Shown here: piece after piece, positions 13,322 through 26,012 of the stretch | Layout: every line of letters begins with the position of its first letter | Numbering within the stretch: the stretch's first letter is position 1 | NCBI GenBank assembly: GCA_030272155.1 | Contig: CP126193.1 | Location: 6,510,001 to 6,574,000, forward strand | DNA: 64,000 bases | DNA from: Tetradesmus obliquus | Lineage: Eukaryota; Chlorophyta; Chlorophyceae; Sphaeropleales; Scenedesmaceae | Direction of reading: 5' to 3' | The notes under the pieces: generated by a model | What the model was told of the DNA's origin: nothing | The model's input: the letters and a program-made list of their open reading frames with translations, nothing else | Database searches by the model: none | Translations under genes and position numbers: made by a program

Positions 13322-16300
13322 AGCCAGGCTGATTTGACGGCTTCGGCTTCTGGCGGCAGCCGTGGCAGCTGCACTGGTGCTGACGTCAGCACTAGGCTGG
13401 GGTCACCCGCAGCTGCGATGCGGCCTCCCTGCAGAGCACCAGCGGATGCAGGAAGGCAGAGGCAGTAGTGACATCAATGCTACTCAAGTGGTGCGTGCTG
13501 TGTGCAGTGTTACTTGAGCACTGCAGGGCGGCAGGCATTACTCCAGCATAGCACCCGCCCTTTGACTTCACTGCTACACTCGTGTTACCGACCACCTGGT
13601 CGTCTGTCAATGCAACTTTCTGTTGCCTACCTTTGATGATGAAGGGGCAGCATCTGGGAACCACCTCCCAGCCAGGCGCTGCGTGCTGACTGCCACCATG
13701 TGCACAGGCTCAGTCACACCCTTGAACCTGTACAGCCCAATGCTGCGAACTTGAACGTGAACTTGGGTGCGGCCCAAGTTCACACCAAACTTCTCACTGC
13801 TGGTCTGCAGCATGCAGCGGCGCACTGCCACTGTAGGCACCTCTAGTGACAGTGGTGGCACTGGCCCGGCTGCTGCTGCTGCTGCTGCCGCATCGTTCTG
13901 CTGCCGCTTGCTTTGTGCGCTGCTGCTGCTGCCGTTGCTGTCGCCGCTCAGCAGCACACTGAGGTTGTGTGGATCGCTGAAGCTCCTCTTGAGCTGGGGC
14001 GGCATGCCAAGAGCAACCTCCTCCTCCTGCTGCTGCTGCTGCTGCTGTTGTGGTGTGCTGATAGCTGCTGTACAGCTGGCAGCAGCAGCTCCATGTTCCC
14101 TGCTGCTGCTACGCATGTCAGTGAGTGAGTTCACAGGCGTAACCTGTAAGCTACCACCAGGGCTGGCCATAGGGCTGTTGGCCGCACTGCCGTGCCGCCT
14201 CGCTCCTGCTGCTGCTGCTGTGATGCTGCTTGACAGCATGGACCCACGCTGCCGCAGGCTGCGCATCATGCTGCCTGCTGCTGAGCTGCTGAACAGCTTG
14301 CTGCTGCTGCGCTTGGAGCGCTGCGAAGCTGCTGCTGCTGCTGTTGCTGCCGCGGCAGCAGCTTCTGTGCGCAGCGCGTGCTGGTGGATGCTGTTTTGGA
14401 TGGCAGGGTCTGACAATGCCGCCTGCAGAAAGAACAACGAAACATGGAAAGTTGAGAGTGCAATCAGGCAGGTGGTTGATGAGCTGCCTTGCCAAGAGTC
14501 GCATGCAGCAAGAGGTCTGGAGCAGCACAAGCTGCTCAACTTCCGCAACAGGCCCACTGTTCAGCCAACCAGCCTACCTTAGCCATGATGCCGTCAAACA
14601 CAGAAGCTGGCGCAGCAGCCGCCAGCAGCAGGTTAGCCGCATCCACCACAAGTCGGTTGCCCACACCAGCCGCCGGCCGCTGCGGTGTAACCGCAGCTGC
14701 ATCTTCACCCTGCACTGCACCAATCCTGCTGCTGCTGCTGCCGCTGTCCTCTCGCAGCGCCCTGCCACTGCTGCCGCTGTCTTCCCTCAGGGTAACTCTG
14801 CTGTAGCTGTCCTGTCCCCTGCAGCTGGTATAGCTGTCCTCACGTGCTGCCCTGATGCTGCTGCTGAAGCTGTCTTCTCGCAGCGCTCTGCTGCTGCAGC
14901 TGGTCATGCTGCTGCCGCTGAGGCCACTCGGCTCAACAGCAGCAGCAGCAGCAAGTGTGCTTACATCTGAGGGGCAGCTGCTGCTCAACTTAAACAGAGG
15001 TAGGCCGAGCCTCCTGCCCTTGCGTCGACCAGCAGCACCAGCAGCAGCAGCTGCAGGAGAAAGGGGAATGCCTGCCGCAGCTGCTGCATGCGCGCTTGAA
15101 GCCCACCCGCTCACAGCACAGTCTGCTTCAGCAGCAGGCCTCAAGCACTGGTCTGCTGAATACAGATCGCTGCCAGCAGCGGCTGCTTCAGCACTTGGTG
15201 TAGGCCTTGCCTCAAGCAGCTGGAGTGAGAGTTCAGGACTGCAGCCAAACCCTGACCCAAACCCTGGAGATCCGCCATCCAAGGCGCCTGAACCCTTAGA
15301 CCTGCGTGCTGGGACAGGCAGGGGCCTGGATGGACCCAGGAGGGGCAGATCCTTCACCTTGGCACTGCTGCTGCTGCTGCTGCTAATGCCACCGCCGTAA
15401 CCCGCTATCGCTGCAGCTGCGCCGGCTGGCATGGGATTGAAGGGCGTGTAAAGATCAGCAGCTGCAGCTGTGCTGTGCTGTCCGGCTAGCTGGCCCTGCA
15501 CAGCAGCAGCTGCTGCAGCACCAGGAACAGCTGCTGCTGCTGCTGCCACAGGCAGTGGGGTGGGGTGGCTGCCTGCTGTAGTGTAGCAGCAGGGCAGGGG
15601 CAGCTCACCTGATGCGTCTGCTGCTGCTGCCGCTGCTGCAAAGCTGCTGCTGGCAAACACCTCATGCAGCGGGGGTGGCTCCTCACCCCTCCACACACGG
15701 CAGGCACGAGCAGCAAGCTCCAAATCACACACCACCTGCGCGGCAGCAGGGGAGCAACAGTGGGCTGCTTACATTGCATCGTACATTGAAGCGGACGGCA
15801 AAACATGTCTGATTCAAGCAATAGTGACAACCCATGTTACACACCACCTGCAGGGCAGCTAAGCAGTAACAGGTGCAGGCTGCAGCTGCAAGTCTTAATT
15901 GACCTCAGCATGTATTCATCTGTACTGGTGAGTTATGACATAACAGAAGTAACAAAAGCAGCAACAAACAGAGGTGACAAACGCAGAAACGTGCCGCACC
16001 TGGCCGCCGTGCGCCGCCACCTCCATGTAGCGTGCTGCCGTGTTGATTGTAGCGCAATCAGCTGTTACACTGTCCCAATATTAGCCACATTGCTATTTAG
16101 CAGACACTACACGCACCTGGCCGCCATGCGCTGCAACCTCCATGTAGCGTGCTGCCGTGTTGATGGCTGCGCCATGGAAGTCTGCGCGCCCCATGTGGTC
16201 CGGCGTGATGCAGCGAGGGGAGCCCTCTGCAAGGCCTATCTTCAGCCTGCAGTACAGGCAGCGCCACAAGCAAACAGTACCTGTAGGTATTTATGATCAA

Positions 16301-19300
16301 GTGAGTTACAGCGCGTCAAGGTCACACTCTGTAAGCCCCTGCCACAGACCACCAGACGCCTGTGTTCAGCTCGTCATACTGTCCTGTCCAAGGACCTCTG
16401 AACAGCCCTGCGGCTGCCGCAACCTCCTCAAACTGCGCAGGTGCTGATGCAGTGCACATAGGGAGTGATCTCAAGTTGCAGCAACATGACATACCATAAC
16501 ATGACATGCTATGGAGCTAAAGAGTTGTCAAAGCCACAACAAGTCAAGAGCCTTCGCCTAGCACGCTCACCGAGGGCCTCTGAACAGCGGCAGCCTTCCA
16601 CTGGTGCTGTCTGCTGCAACCTCCCTGAAGGCGGGCAGCGCCAGCAGCCGCGCCGGCCAGTGCTGCCACATCAGCAGCTCCTGCACATACAGCGCCCACT
16701 CCAGCGCATCCTGCAGGCGTGCAGAGTTCAGTAACAGCATGTGATAACAATGCCAGTCTGCAGTGCTGGGTGCGGTGTTGGCGTACCACACTCGGCTTGC
16801 GTGAGGTGCATAGCATGCTGGTGACTGCAACATATGCGTGCAGGAGCTATCAAACCTGAAAACCATGATACCATAATAATATCAGCCGCACACTGAAACG
16901 TCTCACCTGGGGGTCGTAAAACGCCACCATGTACTTCAGCTCCCCTTCCTGCACCCTGCACAGGTAGCCTCCTCTCACTGCCCTCAGCCCTGCCATAAGT
17001 GCCGCCACCACTTTCTCATTCACCACATCCAACGCATCACTTTTGTTCCAAGCCAGCAGCTGCTTGCCGCCTTCAATGCGAGCAAACGCCATTGTGATGG
17101 ACGGCAGGGGGCTGAGGGCGCGCTGCGCTGCTGCTGCAAGGGCCAGGGAGGTGCCAGCAACTGCAGCTGACAGATCAGCAAACAGGGCACCTGCGGAAAT
17201 GCACGCACAATGCAGTACAGGCATGCATTAAGAGAGGATATGAGGTTACTACATGCACTACAGCAGCGCGCGGCTGTGCCATTTCGCTGTTTAAGAGAAT
17301 GCTTTTGAGAGCAGGTGAGAATGCTTTTGTGAGCAGGTCACAGGTCAGTGGTCAACGGGGGGCGCACTGGGCTGCTGCTGCCAGACCCAGGGAGCTGCTA
17401 GCCACTGCAGCTGTCAGGGTCGGCAAACAGAGCACCTGCAGAGATCAAGTGCATTGAAAGCACTGCAGACGTAGAACAGCACTTCTGGTAAGGAGGGTGA
17501 TACACCAACCCGGGCGCCATGCCCCATGCACCTCAGGCAGTGCTCCAGCAAGCCAACGTCTTTGACAAAAGTGCAATCATGACCAGGTAAGGCAGCCGTG
17601 GGCGTCAGTAGCATGTACCCTTCCATGTAAAAGACCCGAGGCAGCAGCACAAAGCCTGTGTGCGTCACAGAAGGCATGAGCGGTGTGGGTCACGCAAGGT
17701 GTCTTCAGCCCGCTGTAGCTCGTACTGGCGCACGTATGGCTCATCAGGCAGCGCATGCTTATGTGTTGCATGCGTGCAAATGCAGCTGCACACACGTGCG
17801 CTCATCGCCCGCAGAGTGGCAGTTGCAGGTCACAGCAGCTGTCACACACAATTACCACTCTGCGAGCGCTCAGCGCCTTGTAGCACGGAGCATGTGCAGT
17901 GGGGATACAGCTGTGCAGCACAATCCAGCCACAAAGACACTGATTTTCAGGGTTCTGAAACAATTGTTTTGAAATATCCGCCCACACAGCAATTGAAACA
18001 CTATTTGGCAGCCATGCACAAGATGCACCGTACACAGGCGCTCAGCGCCCGCAGAGTGGCAGTTGCAGGTCACAGCAGCTGTCACGCAGAACTATTACTC
18101 TAACAGCACTCAGCGCCTGCAGCACAGCGTATGTGTGGCGGGGACATAGCCATGCAGCACAATCCAGCCGCAAAAAGAAAATATATACGAGGGTTCTGCG
18201 CCGTGAGCATCAGCGCAGACATTGCCACACAGCAACCCACATGCGATCTGGCAGTCTTGCATGAAATGCAACATACTCAGGCACTCAGCGCCCACATAGG
18301 GGCACGTGCAGCAATTCAAAGGCGGATGCACCCTGCTCACCTGGCGCGTCAAAGAAGGGCAGGTCTGTCACTTGCGTCACGCCCCGCAACGCCAGCTGGT
18401 TGCCAAACACATGGCCGCGCCCCACCAGGGCCGGGTGCAGCACCTGGTACAGCCGCAGCTCCTCGGTGTGATCATGCTGCTGCTGCTGCTGCTGCAGCTG
18501 CTGGAGATGGTTAGAGCCATGTGCCTCTTCAACTGCTGGCGATGCAACTGCAGCATATGCAGCTCCGGGTGCTGCATCTGCTGCTGCAGCAGCAGGAGGA
18601 GCAGGAGAATTGATGCTGGAATGCCCAACACCAAGCAGTGCAGCTACTGCTGAAGCCGCTGCCTGCAGAAGGGTATATTTCTCCTGGCTAGAGGGCTGTG
18701 CCCTGCCTGCTGCCGGGCCGCTGGCTATACCGCTGCTGCTGCTGCTGCTGCTGTACGATCCGCTGTGTGATATGCAGGGGTCCTTGCCTGCTGCTGCCAG
18801 TGCTGCTGCTGCTGCTGATACTGCTGTTGTGTCTGCAGCTGCTGCATTTAAAGGTTGGTGCTGCTGGGCGAGCTTGTAAGCCCCCATGTCCAGGAACAGT
18901 GCTTCAGGTGTTGGGCTGACGGCATGAGAGCTGTGGCACAGCGGCAACAAAGCAAGCCAGCAGCAGTGGTTAGGACGTGAGACAGGGCCATGCAACACAG
19001 AAGCAATGCAGCACCCTCAGCTATACTCATAAGTCACTAACCGTAGTGGAAGTGTCACCCGCTCCAGGAACACCACTCCGGCCCATGCCGCCGCCACAAT
19101 CTTGTCAGTTTGATTTCTCCCACATCCCAGTGCACTGATGACAATGCATGATAACCACAACGAGAGCTGCCGCACCTCCAGGGGCACAGCAGTGTGGCCC
19201 AGGCTGGCTCAGGTTGACGCCGCCCTCATGAACAGTCCAGTCTCCAAAAAAGGATAGAGATACAAGAAAATAGCACAGTAACACGGGGTTTACCTGCTCC

Positions 19301-22300
19301 AGGGACACAGCAGTGTGGCCCAGGCTGCTGCTTCCAGCTGGCTCAGGTTCACGCCGCCCTCGTCAACAGAGCCAAGTCTCTAAAAATGGTTAAGAGATAC
19401 AATAACATAGTAAGGTAACAAGGGTTTCACCTGCTCCAGGGACACAGCAGTGTGGCCCAGGCTGCTGCTTCCAGCTGGCTCAGGTTCACACCGCCCTCGT
19501 CGACACAGCCAAGTCTCTAAAAATGGTAAACAGATACAATAACATAGTAAGGTAACAAGGGTTTCACCTGCTCCAGGGGCACAGCAGTGTGGCCCAGGCT
19601 GCTGCTTCCAGCTGGCTCAGGTTCACACCGCCCTCGTCGACACAGCCAAGTGTCTAAAAATGGTTAAGAGATACAATAACATAGTAAGGTAACAAGGGTT
19701 TTACCTGCTCCAGGGGCACAGCAGTGTGGCCCAGGCTGCTGCTTCCAGCTGGCTCAGGTTCACACCGCCCTCGTCGACACAGCCCAGCTCATGCCCAGCG
19801 TCCTTCACTCCCCTGAAGGTGGCAGCATCAAGCAGCACCTGCCCGCCAGCAGCGAGGTCGCTGACCACTGCAGCAGCAGCAAAAGGTGCGGCGGCAGCAG
19901 CAGACTCTCAACGAGTGGTGCACAATGGGTGTACATGCGCAGCTGCTTCTTGCTGTTGATGTACTCTGCAACTTATCCGAGCGAAACACGTCAAAGATGG
20001 CGATTGTCGTGCAGTACAGAGCAGCAGGGAGTGCTTTACAATCCCTCAGCACACAAGCTGCACTGCATCAACATGGCACGGCCAGCTGCACAGCACAGCT
20101 CAGGAGGCGGGGCTCACTTGCAGCACGCGCAGTCACCCAGCTGCTCTCCACATCTTTGCAGTCAGCCGGCAGCATCCCACATGCAACGCCCATGCGCACA
20201 CGCAGGCCATTGAACACCGCCGCTGCAGCGCTGCCCTGAGCATCGCTAGCTCCAGTGCCAGCGCCAGCAGAAGGGCCCGGCAGCAGCAGCTGCCAGAAGC
20301 GGTTGCTGTGGTGCTTGCTGCTGCTGCTGCTGCTGATGGCTGGGATGTTGAAGCTGCCGGGAAGCGGCTGCTGAGCACCAGCTGCTGCTGCAGAGCAGGC
20401 AGGAAGGAGGCATGGCAGTTGCAGGTAAGCAACTTGCCCAAGGCAAGAGTTTGGCAAGAGGTTCTCAGCTGCAAAGAATGCGGGAGTGCGCAAACACAGA
20501 TCTTACATCAAATGCAAACGGCAGATGTCATGCACAGCAGCACACTGTACACAGCTGCATGCAACTGCCGCAACTGCAAGATATGGAAACAAGAAGCAGC
20601 TGCAGCCTGAGCATTGGTGTGAGGTGCACATGAGGCATCAAGGGAGCAGCTGAACCGCACACATGCTTCGTATGCGCAACAGAGCAGACGTTACTGCCGC
20701 GTTGCCCCCCCCCCCCCAACTCTAATTTACACTCACTTAATGAACTGTGCAGCCCCAAGTCCTTGCCCCGCATGTAGCTGCTGCTGTCAATGCTGCGCAG
20801 CAGCAGCCCAAACCCTGAAGCGCCAGATCCCACACCGCTGAACCCTGATCTCGAAGCCCTGCTGCCTGGGCCGCTGCTGCCGCTGCTACGCCAGGATCTC
20901 CAAAAGCGCGCTGGAGCACTTGTGCTGCTGCCACCAGCTTGCATGGGTACGCTGCTGCTGCCGCTGCTGTTGATGCCGCCTGACCAAGTTGCGGCAGCCG
21001 TAGCCATAGGTACCTGGCTAGTGCCGAGCACGCAGCTAGCAGCCGTGACATTGCTACTGCTGCCAGTTGTAACACCAGCAGCGTAACCGCTGCTGTGCAG
21101 CTGATCATCAGCTGACCAGATCCTGCGCACAAAGGCAGGGTGATCTGCTGCTGCTGCTGACGCTCCTGTTGGTGAGAATTCTCCTCCTTCTACGCTGCCA
21201 GCCGCAGCTGCTGCGCTGCTGACACTGCCACCACTGCCGAACAGCAGCTGCAGGTGCGCCGCATCTGCTGTTGGGCTGAGTGCTGCGCCTGTGGTGTGGA
21301 AACTGTAGGAGGTGGATGGCGGCTGGCCTGCTGCTGTTGTTGCTGGCTTTGCTGCCGCTGCTGCTGCTGCTGCCCTTCCGCCAGAGCTTGAGGTGAGTGG
21401 CAGGTGCTGGTGGCTGCTGCTGCTGCTGACTGATCGCCAGTCTGTGTTTTGCAGGGCGACTTGCACCTGCAGGCAATCAACACCATGCGGCGACACACCA
21501 AGGGGACACAGCTTGCAGGCATGTGTGCAACCCTGAAGCCGCAACTCAAGGGGCGTAGCTTGCAGGCATGCACGCATCCCTCAAACCACATCCAAGCCTG
21601 CACGCAAGTGTCAAGACCCCACCTGCTGGCAGAAGGTAACTGTGTCCAGTGGCTCGTAGAACCACTCAGAAGGAGTCGCCCAAACAGAGTCACAAACTGC
21701 ACAACAAGGTAAACCCCAAACCCAAACATGTTAAGAAGACCCCACCTGCAGGCAGAAGGTGACCCTGCGGCTGGTAGATGTTACTGAGAATGAGCGGCCC
21801 TCCTCAAGAGCCAGAACGTGCGCAGCAAATGTGTCAGTTCAGACGCTAAGACTTGATTCCTCACCTGCAAGCAGAATGTGACCGCGTCCAGTGGCTTGTG
21901 GAAGGCAACCGTGAAGGAGTCGCCCTCCTGCTGCAGCACAGTGCCCGCGTTGCTGTACTGCGCCTTGCGGATGGCGGCGTTGTGGATGCCCAGCGCGGCA
22001 GTGGCCAGGCGAGGCTCGGCAGCCATGAGGCCTGCATGTGCAGCACGGGACACAGATACAATTGCTATGCTGGGCTGTGACTGGCCAGCAGACAGTAAAC
22101 ACGCATGCGTGGTTCAGCAGCCATAAAGGCTGCATGTGCATGTCAGCAGACACCGCTGTTTTACAAATTTATTCAGCGCCTTGCGGATGGCGGCGTTGTG
22201 GATGCCCAGCGCAGCTGTGTCCAGGCGAGGCTCGGCAGCCATGAGGCCTGCAAAAGGTACAGCGCACCAACTTTGGTTCTGGCGTATTGATATGTATGCG

Positions 22301-25027
22301 ATGCTGTGGAAGGGCTTGACCTGGCAAGTGCGGCAATGGCAAGTTGCGGCTCGACAGCCGTGGGCTGCATGTGCAACGGCAGCAGACAGCACGTTTTCTA
22401 GGTTCCTAGGCTGCGCCGAGCGGATGGCGGTGTTTTGCATGCAGAGCGCAGCATTGGCCAAGCGCGGCTCCGCAGCCATGAGGCATGCAGGGATGCAGCA
22501 GCAGACACCTCACTCTCACAATGGAAAACCAGCACTGTTTGGGTCAACTACACTTGCTGCTTTGGCTTGCGTTTGCCCTAGAGCACACCACGCAATCCGT
22601 GCATCGTGCATAGGTCAGCGTGTAAAGTGCACAGATAAGCAAAGTGGATGTATCTCGGCCTACGCAGAGGCCTGCACTTCTGCAAAGCATGCTGCAGGAG
22701 CCCTCAGTGCCTGTGACCCACACTGCAACATACCCAACACAGGCTGCAGTCTCCTAAACGTGCTTCCCACTCACTGGAGTATCCCTCAATGTCAGTAACC
22801 ACCACGCAGGCGAACTCGCCCGGCTTGGGCTCGCCCTTGGCACGGCGCTTGCTGAGCTCAATGCGGCGCAGGTACCTGCAGCAGCAGCAGCAGCAGCAGC
22901 GGCAGCAGCAGCGGCAGCGCAGCACATATGAGTGTGAGCGCGGCATGCCTCAGCTCAATGCGGCGCAGGTTCCTGCAGCAGCGGCAGCGCAGCAGCGGCA
23001 GCACCTGTAGCAGCAGCAGCAGCAGCACATACATGTGTTCGCGCGGCACTTGCTCAGCTCGATGCGGCGCAAATACCTGGTGGCGGTGTACAAAGCAACA
23101 GCAGCAGCAACAGCAGCAGCAGCACACATGGCAGCAAAGCAGCAACAATAAGTGTGAGCGCAAGACTACAGTAAGTGCTTGCTCGCAGCAGTTCTCACGG
23201 GGCATGCAAGCCAGGCACAAACATGCATTCAGTACAAGTCAACAAACACGTAACAAGTAACGACAGATCCAAAGCCATACCCAGGTAGAGCAAACCATGT
23301 CCAAAGACACGCAAGGTTGATTGTGATGTAAGTGGCAGCCTGCACATTCACTCACTTGGGCTTGAAGCGGATCTGGTGCCATGCGTGGTTGCTGAACACC
23401 AGCAGCAGCACCAGCAGCAGCACGCCAGCTAGCGGCGCCAGCGCGCTGATCAGCCCGACCGCCCAGCTGGGCAGCGGCGGCTTAGGGGAGCACATCTTGC
23501 GGTTTAGGCCAAGGTCTGGGTCATACTGCGTCTCCAAGACATAACCCTGCAGTCAGATTACAATGCAGATAGAGTGCCAAAGAGGCAGCAGCACATGTGT
23601 ATTGTGGTGATCATTTTGCGCTACTTTTGACACCACAACATAATAAAGCCCAGCAACAGGTCACACAAAGACCCTTGGTGTTGCTGAGGAATGCATGACA
23701 GCTATGAGGCCACACAGCAATCCAACGGCCAAGACACATCCGTGCAGGAGCAGGCGCTGCAGCCGTGAAAGCAGGGTCCAGCTGCCAGGCGAGGCTAGGG
23801 TCCGCAGCAGCACTGGCATGGCACTACTGTTATAGGAGCAGAAAATAACACACTGGGCTCCACCGCATCATCGTCATAGGACTGCATCACAGTTGAAACA
23901 TCAGCAGGTAACATAAGCGACACACTTCAGCACAGGGGCAGCCCCTGTAGGTGTAGTAAGCAGGGTCCCACCGCCAGGCGAGGCTAGGGTCCGCAGCAGC
24001 ATCGTCACAGCACAACCATATTATTCTGAAGTCAGAAAGTCAACCAAATGACGCACCTCCCCACAGCTGCAGCCCCTGTAGCCGTAGTAAGCCGGGTCCA
24101 GCTGCCAGGCCAGGCTGGGCTCCACTGCACTACTTTTACTCCTTCTGCAATTGTAATAGCCAAAATAACACAGCCAGCGCACCTCTGCGCAGGAGCAGCC
24201 CCTGTAGCCGTAGTAAGCCGGGTCCAGCTGCCAGGCCAGGCTGGGCTCCACCACAGGCGGCTGGCCCCACGGGCACAGCCAGGGGTAGCGGCCCTCAGCC
24301 CAGGGGTAGGAAATGGAGTCCCCTCGCCTGACAATGAGCGGGCACCTGTTGTGCAAAAGGGCAGCAGCAAAGCAACTCAATATGTTGTGTTGCCAGAAGA
24401 TACAGCCAGGCGTAATGGCCCTCAGCCCAGGGGTAGGAAATGGAGTCACACGGCGCACGATGAGCGGGCACCTGGGGCGAACACAAGAGCGCCAGGGCAG
24501 ATGATGTGTCATTGGCACGTGGCCCACCTCACGTACGGCGGTTTGCTGCAGCTTCCCGAGCAGCTGCTGCGAGCCGGGGTCAGGCTAAGAGACCGAGCGA
24601 GCAGTACAAACCACGAACACACAGTAACGTCAACTCACGTCATGGCTGATTGTTGCAGCTTCTTCAGCAGGCGCTGCGAGCCGGAGTCAGGCTGCATCAG
24701 CCGACTCGGGTCATACGGCGGTGGCACGTTTTGCCGCGCAAGCGCCAGCCAGCAAGGCATGCCGTCATTCGTAGCAGGATCGTACGTTTTTCCAGGCAGA
24801 TCGCCACCTGCAGCAGCAGCTGCATTGCTGCTGCTGCTGCTGCTGCTGCCACTGGCACTGGCTGCTAAGTTGCTGTAATTGCCCCAGCTCCACATCTCCA
24901 ATGCAGCAGCGTTGGTGTTGGCTGCCATGGCAGCGGCAGTGGAAGGTCCCTGATCAGACGTGTCATCACCATCATCACTGTAGCTGCTGCTGCTGCTGCT
25001 GCTGCTGCTGGGGTAGTCGGAGTACTC

Positions 25028-25060
<33 letters not shown>

Positions 25061-25193
25061 ACGTCTGCTGTTATCAGTTGCATCAACATGCTGCAAGCGC
25101 CTGGCAGCACCCACCCCTGCCCTCACGTTGCTGTGCATGTCACACGCATGAGACCTGGGGCGACCACCCTGCCTGCTGCTCCCTTCGCCAATG

Positions 25194-25233
<40 letters not shown>

Positions 25234-25975
25234 CAAATTGACTGCTGTTCCAGCGGCCCACATCCCTCAGCAGCCTGTGGTGGCAGCTGCCAAGCACTGC
25301 ATCCCACACAGCATGCAAGTGCTCATCCGCAAAGTGCCGCACCAGGCGCTGCTGCTGCTGCTGCACTGTATGTTCCAGCACAACTGGTGCTAGTGCTGCT
25401 GGTGCTGCTGCAGCTGATGCCGATCCTAGCACTGCCGTCTGTGCTTCTCCACTCCAGGCACCTCCATTGCCGCGCAGCTCAAGCAGCTTGCGCGGCTGCC
25501 TCCAATAGTAGCTGCCATCAGGTACACGCGCAATGCGCCTGCTGCTGCTGCTGTCATTGCCGCCACTGCCACCAGCTATGCTGCTGTTGCTGCTGCTGTT
25601 GCTGCTGGGGAGAGGCACGCCTACTGCTGTCATGCGCGTGTGCAGCAGTGACAGCTTGCTGAGGGTGGCCACCTGACCCATCCTGTCTGGGATGGAGCCT
25701 GTGATGGGGTTGTAGCTGAGCACGAGGGAGGTCAGGCTGCCGGCCAGGCTGCAAGCACATCGGCAGTGGAGGGCCGAAGTGTGGAGGGTCAAAATGTGGT
25801 ACAGCAACAGCAAGGATGAGTTTGAAATCAAGTGGAAAAGCAAGATGCGCATACGGAGCACATGTTGTGACGTGGCAGTGCATGATTCTGATGTAACACC
25901 AATAAGCCAGTGTCACTGCCCTTCAGAAGAAGGGCTGACAGCTGAACATGAGATACCAAGCTGCCGGCTAAGCAG

Positions 25976-26012
<37 letters not shown>

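Noticed and set aside
14151-14582. + strand coding frames opposite the cyclase exons 12676-15735
   Set aside because: Open frames on both strands follow from GCA/TGC repeats; the - strand frames alone carry cyclase motifs and matched splice phases.
22175-22485. Alternative exons encoding extra cyclase segments
   Set aside because: The copies stop before the EGDSF motif and would repeat the same helix; only the copy at 22031-21865 keeps full phase and content.
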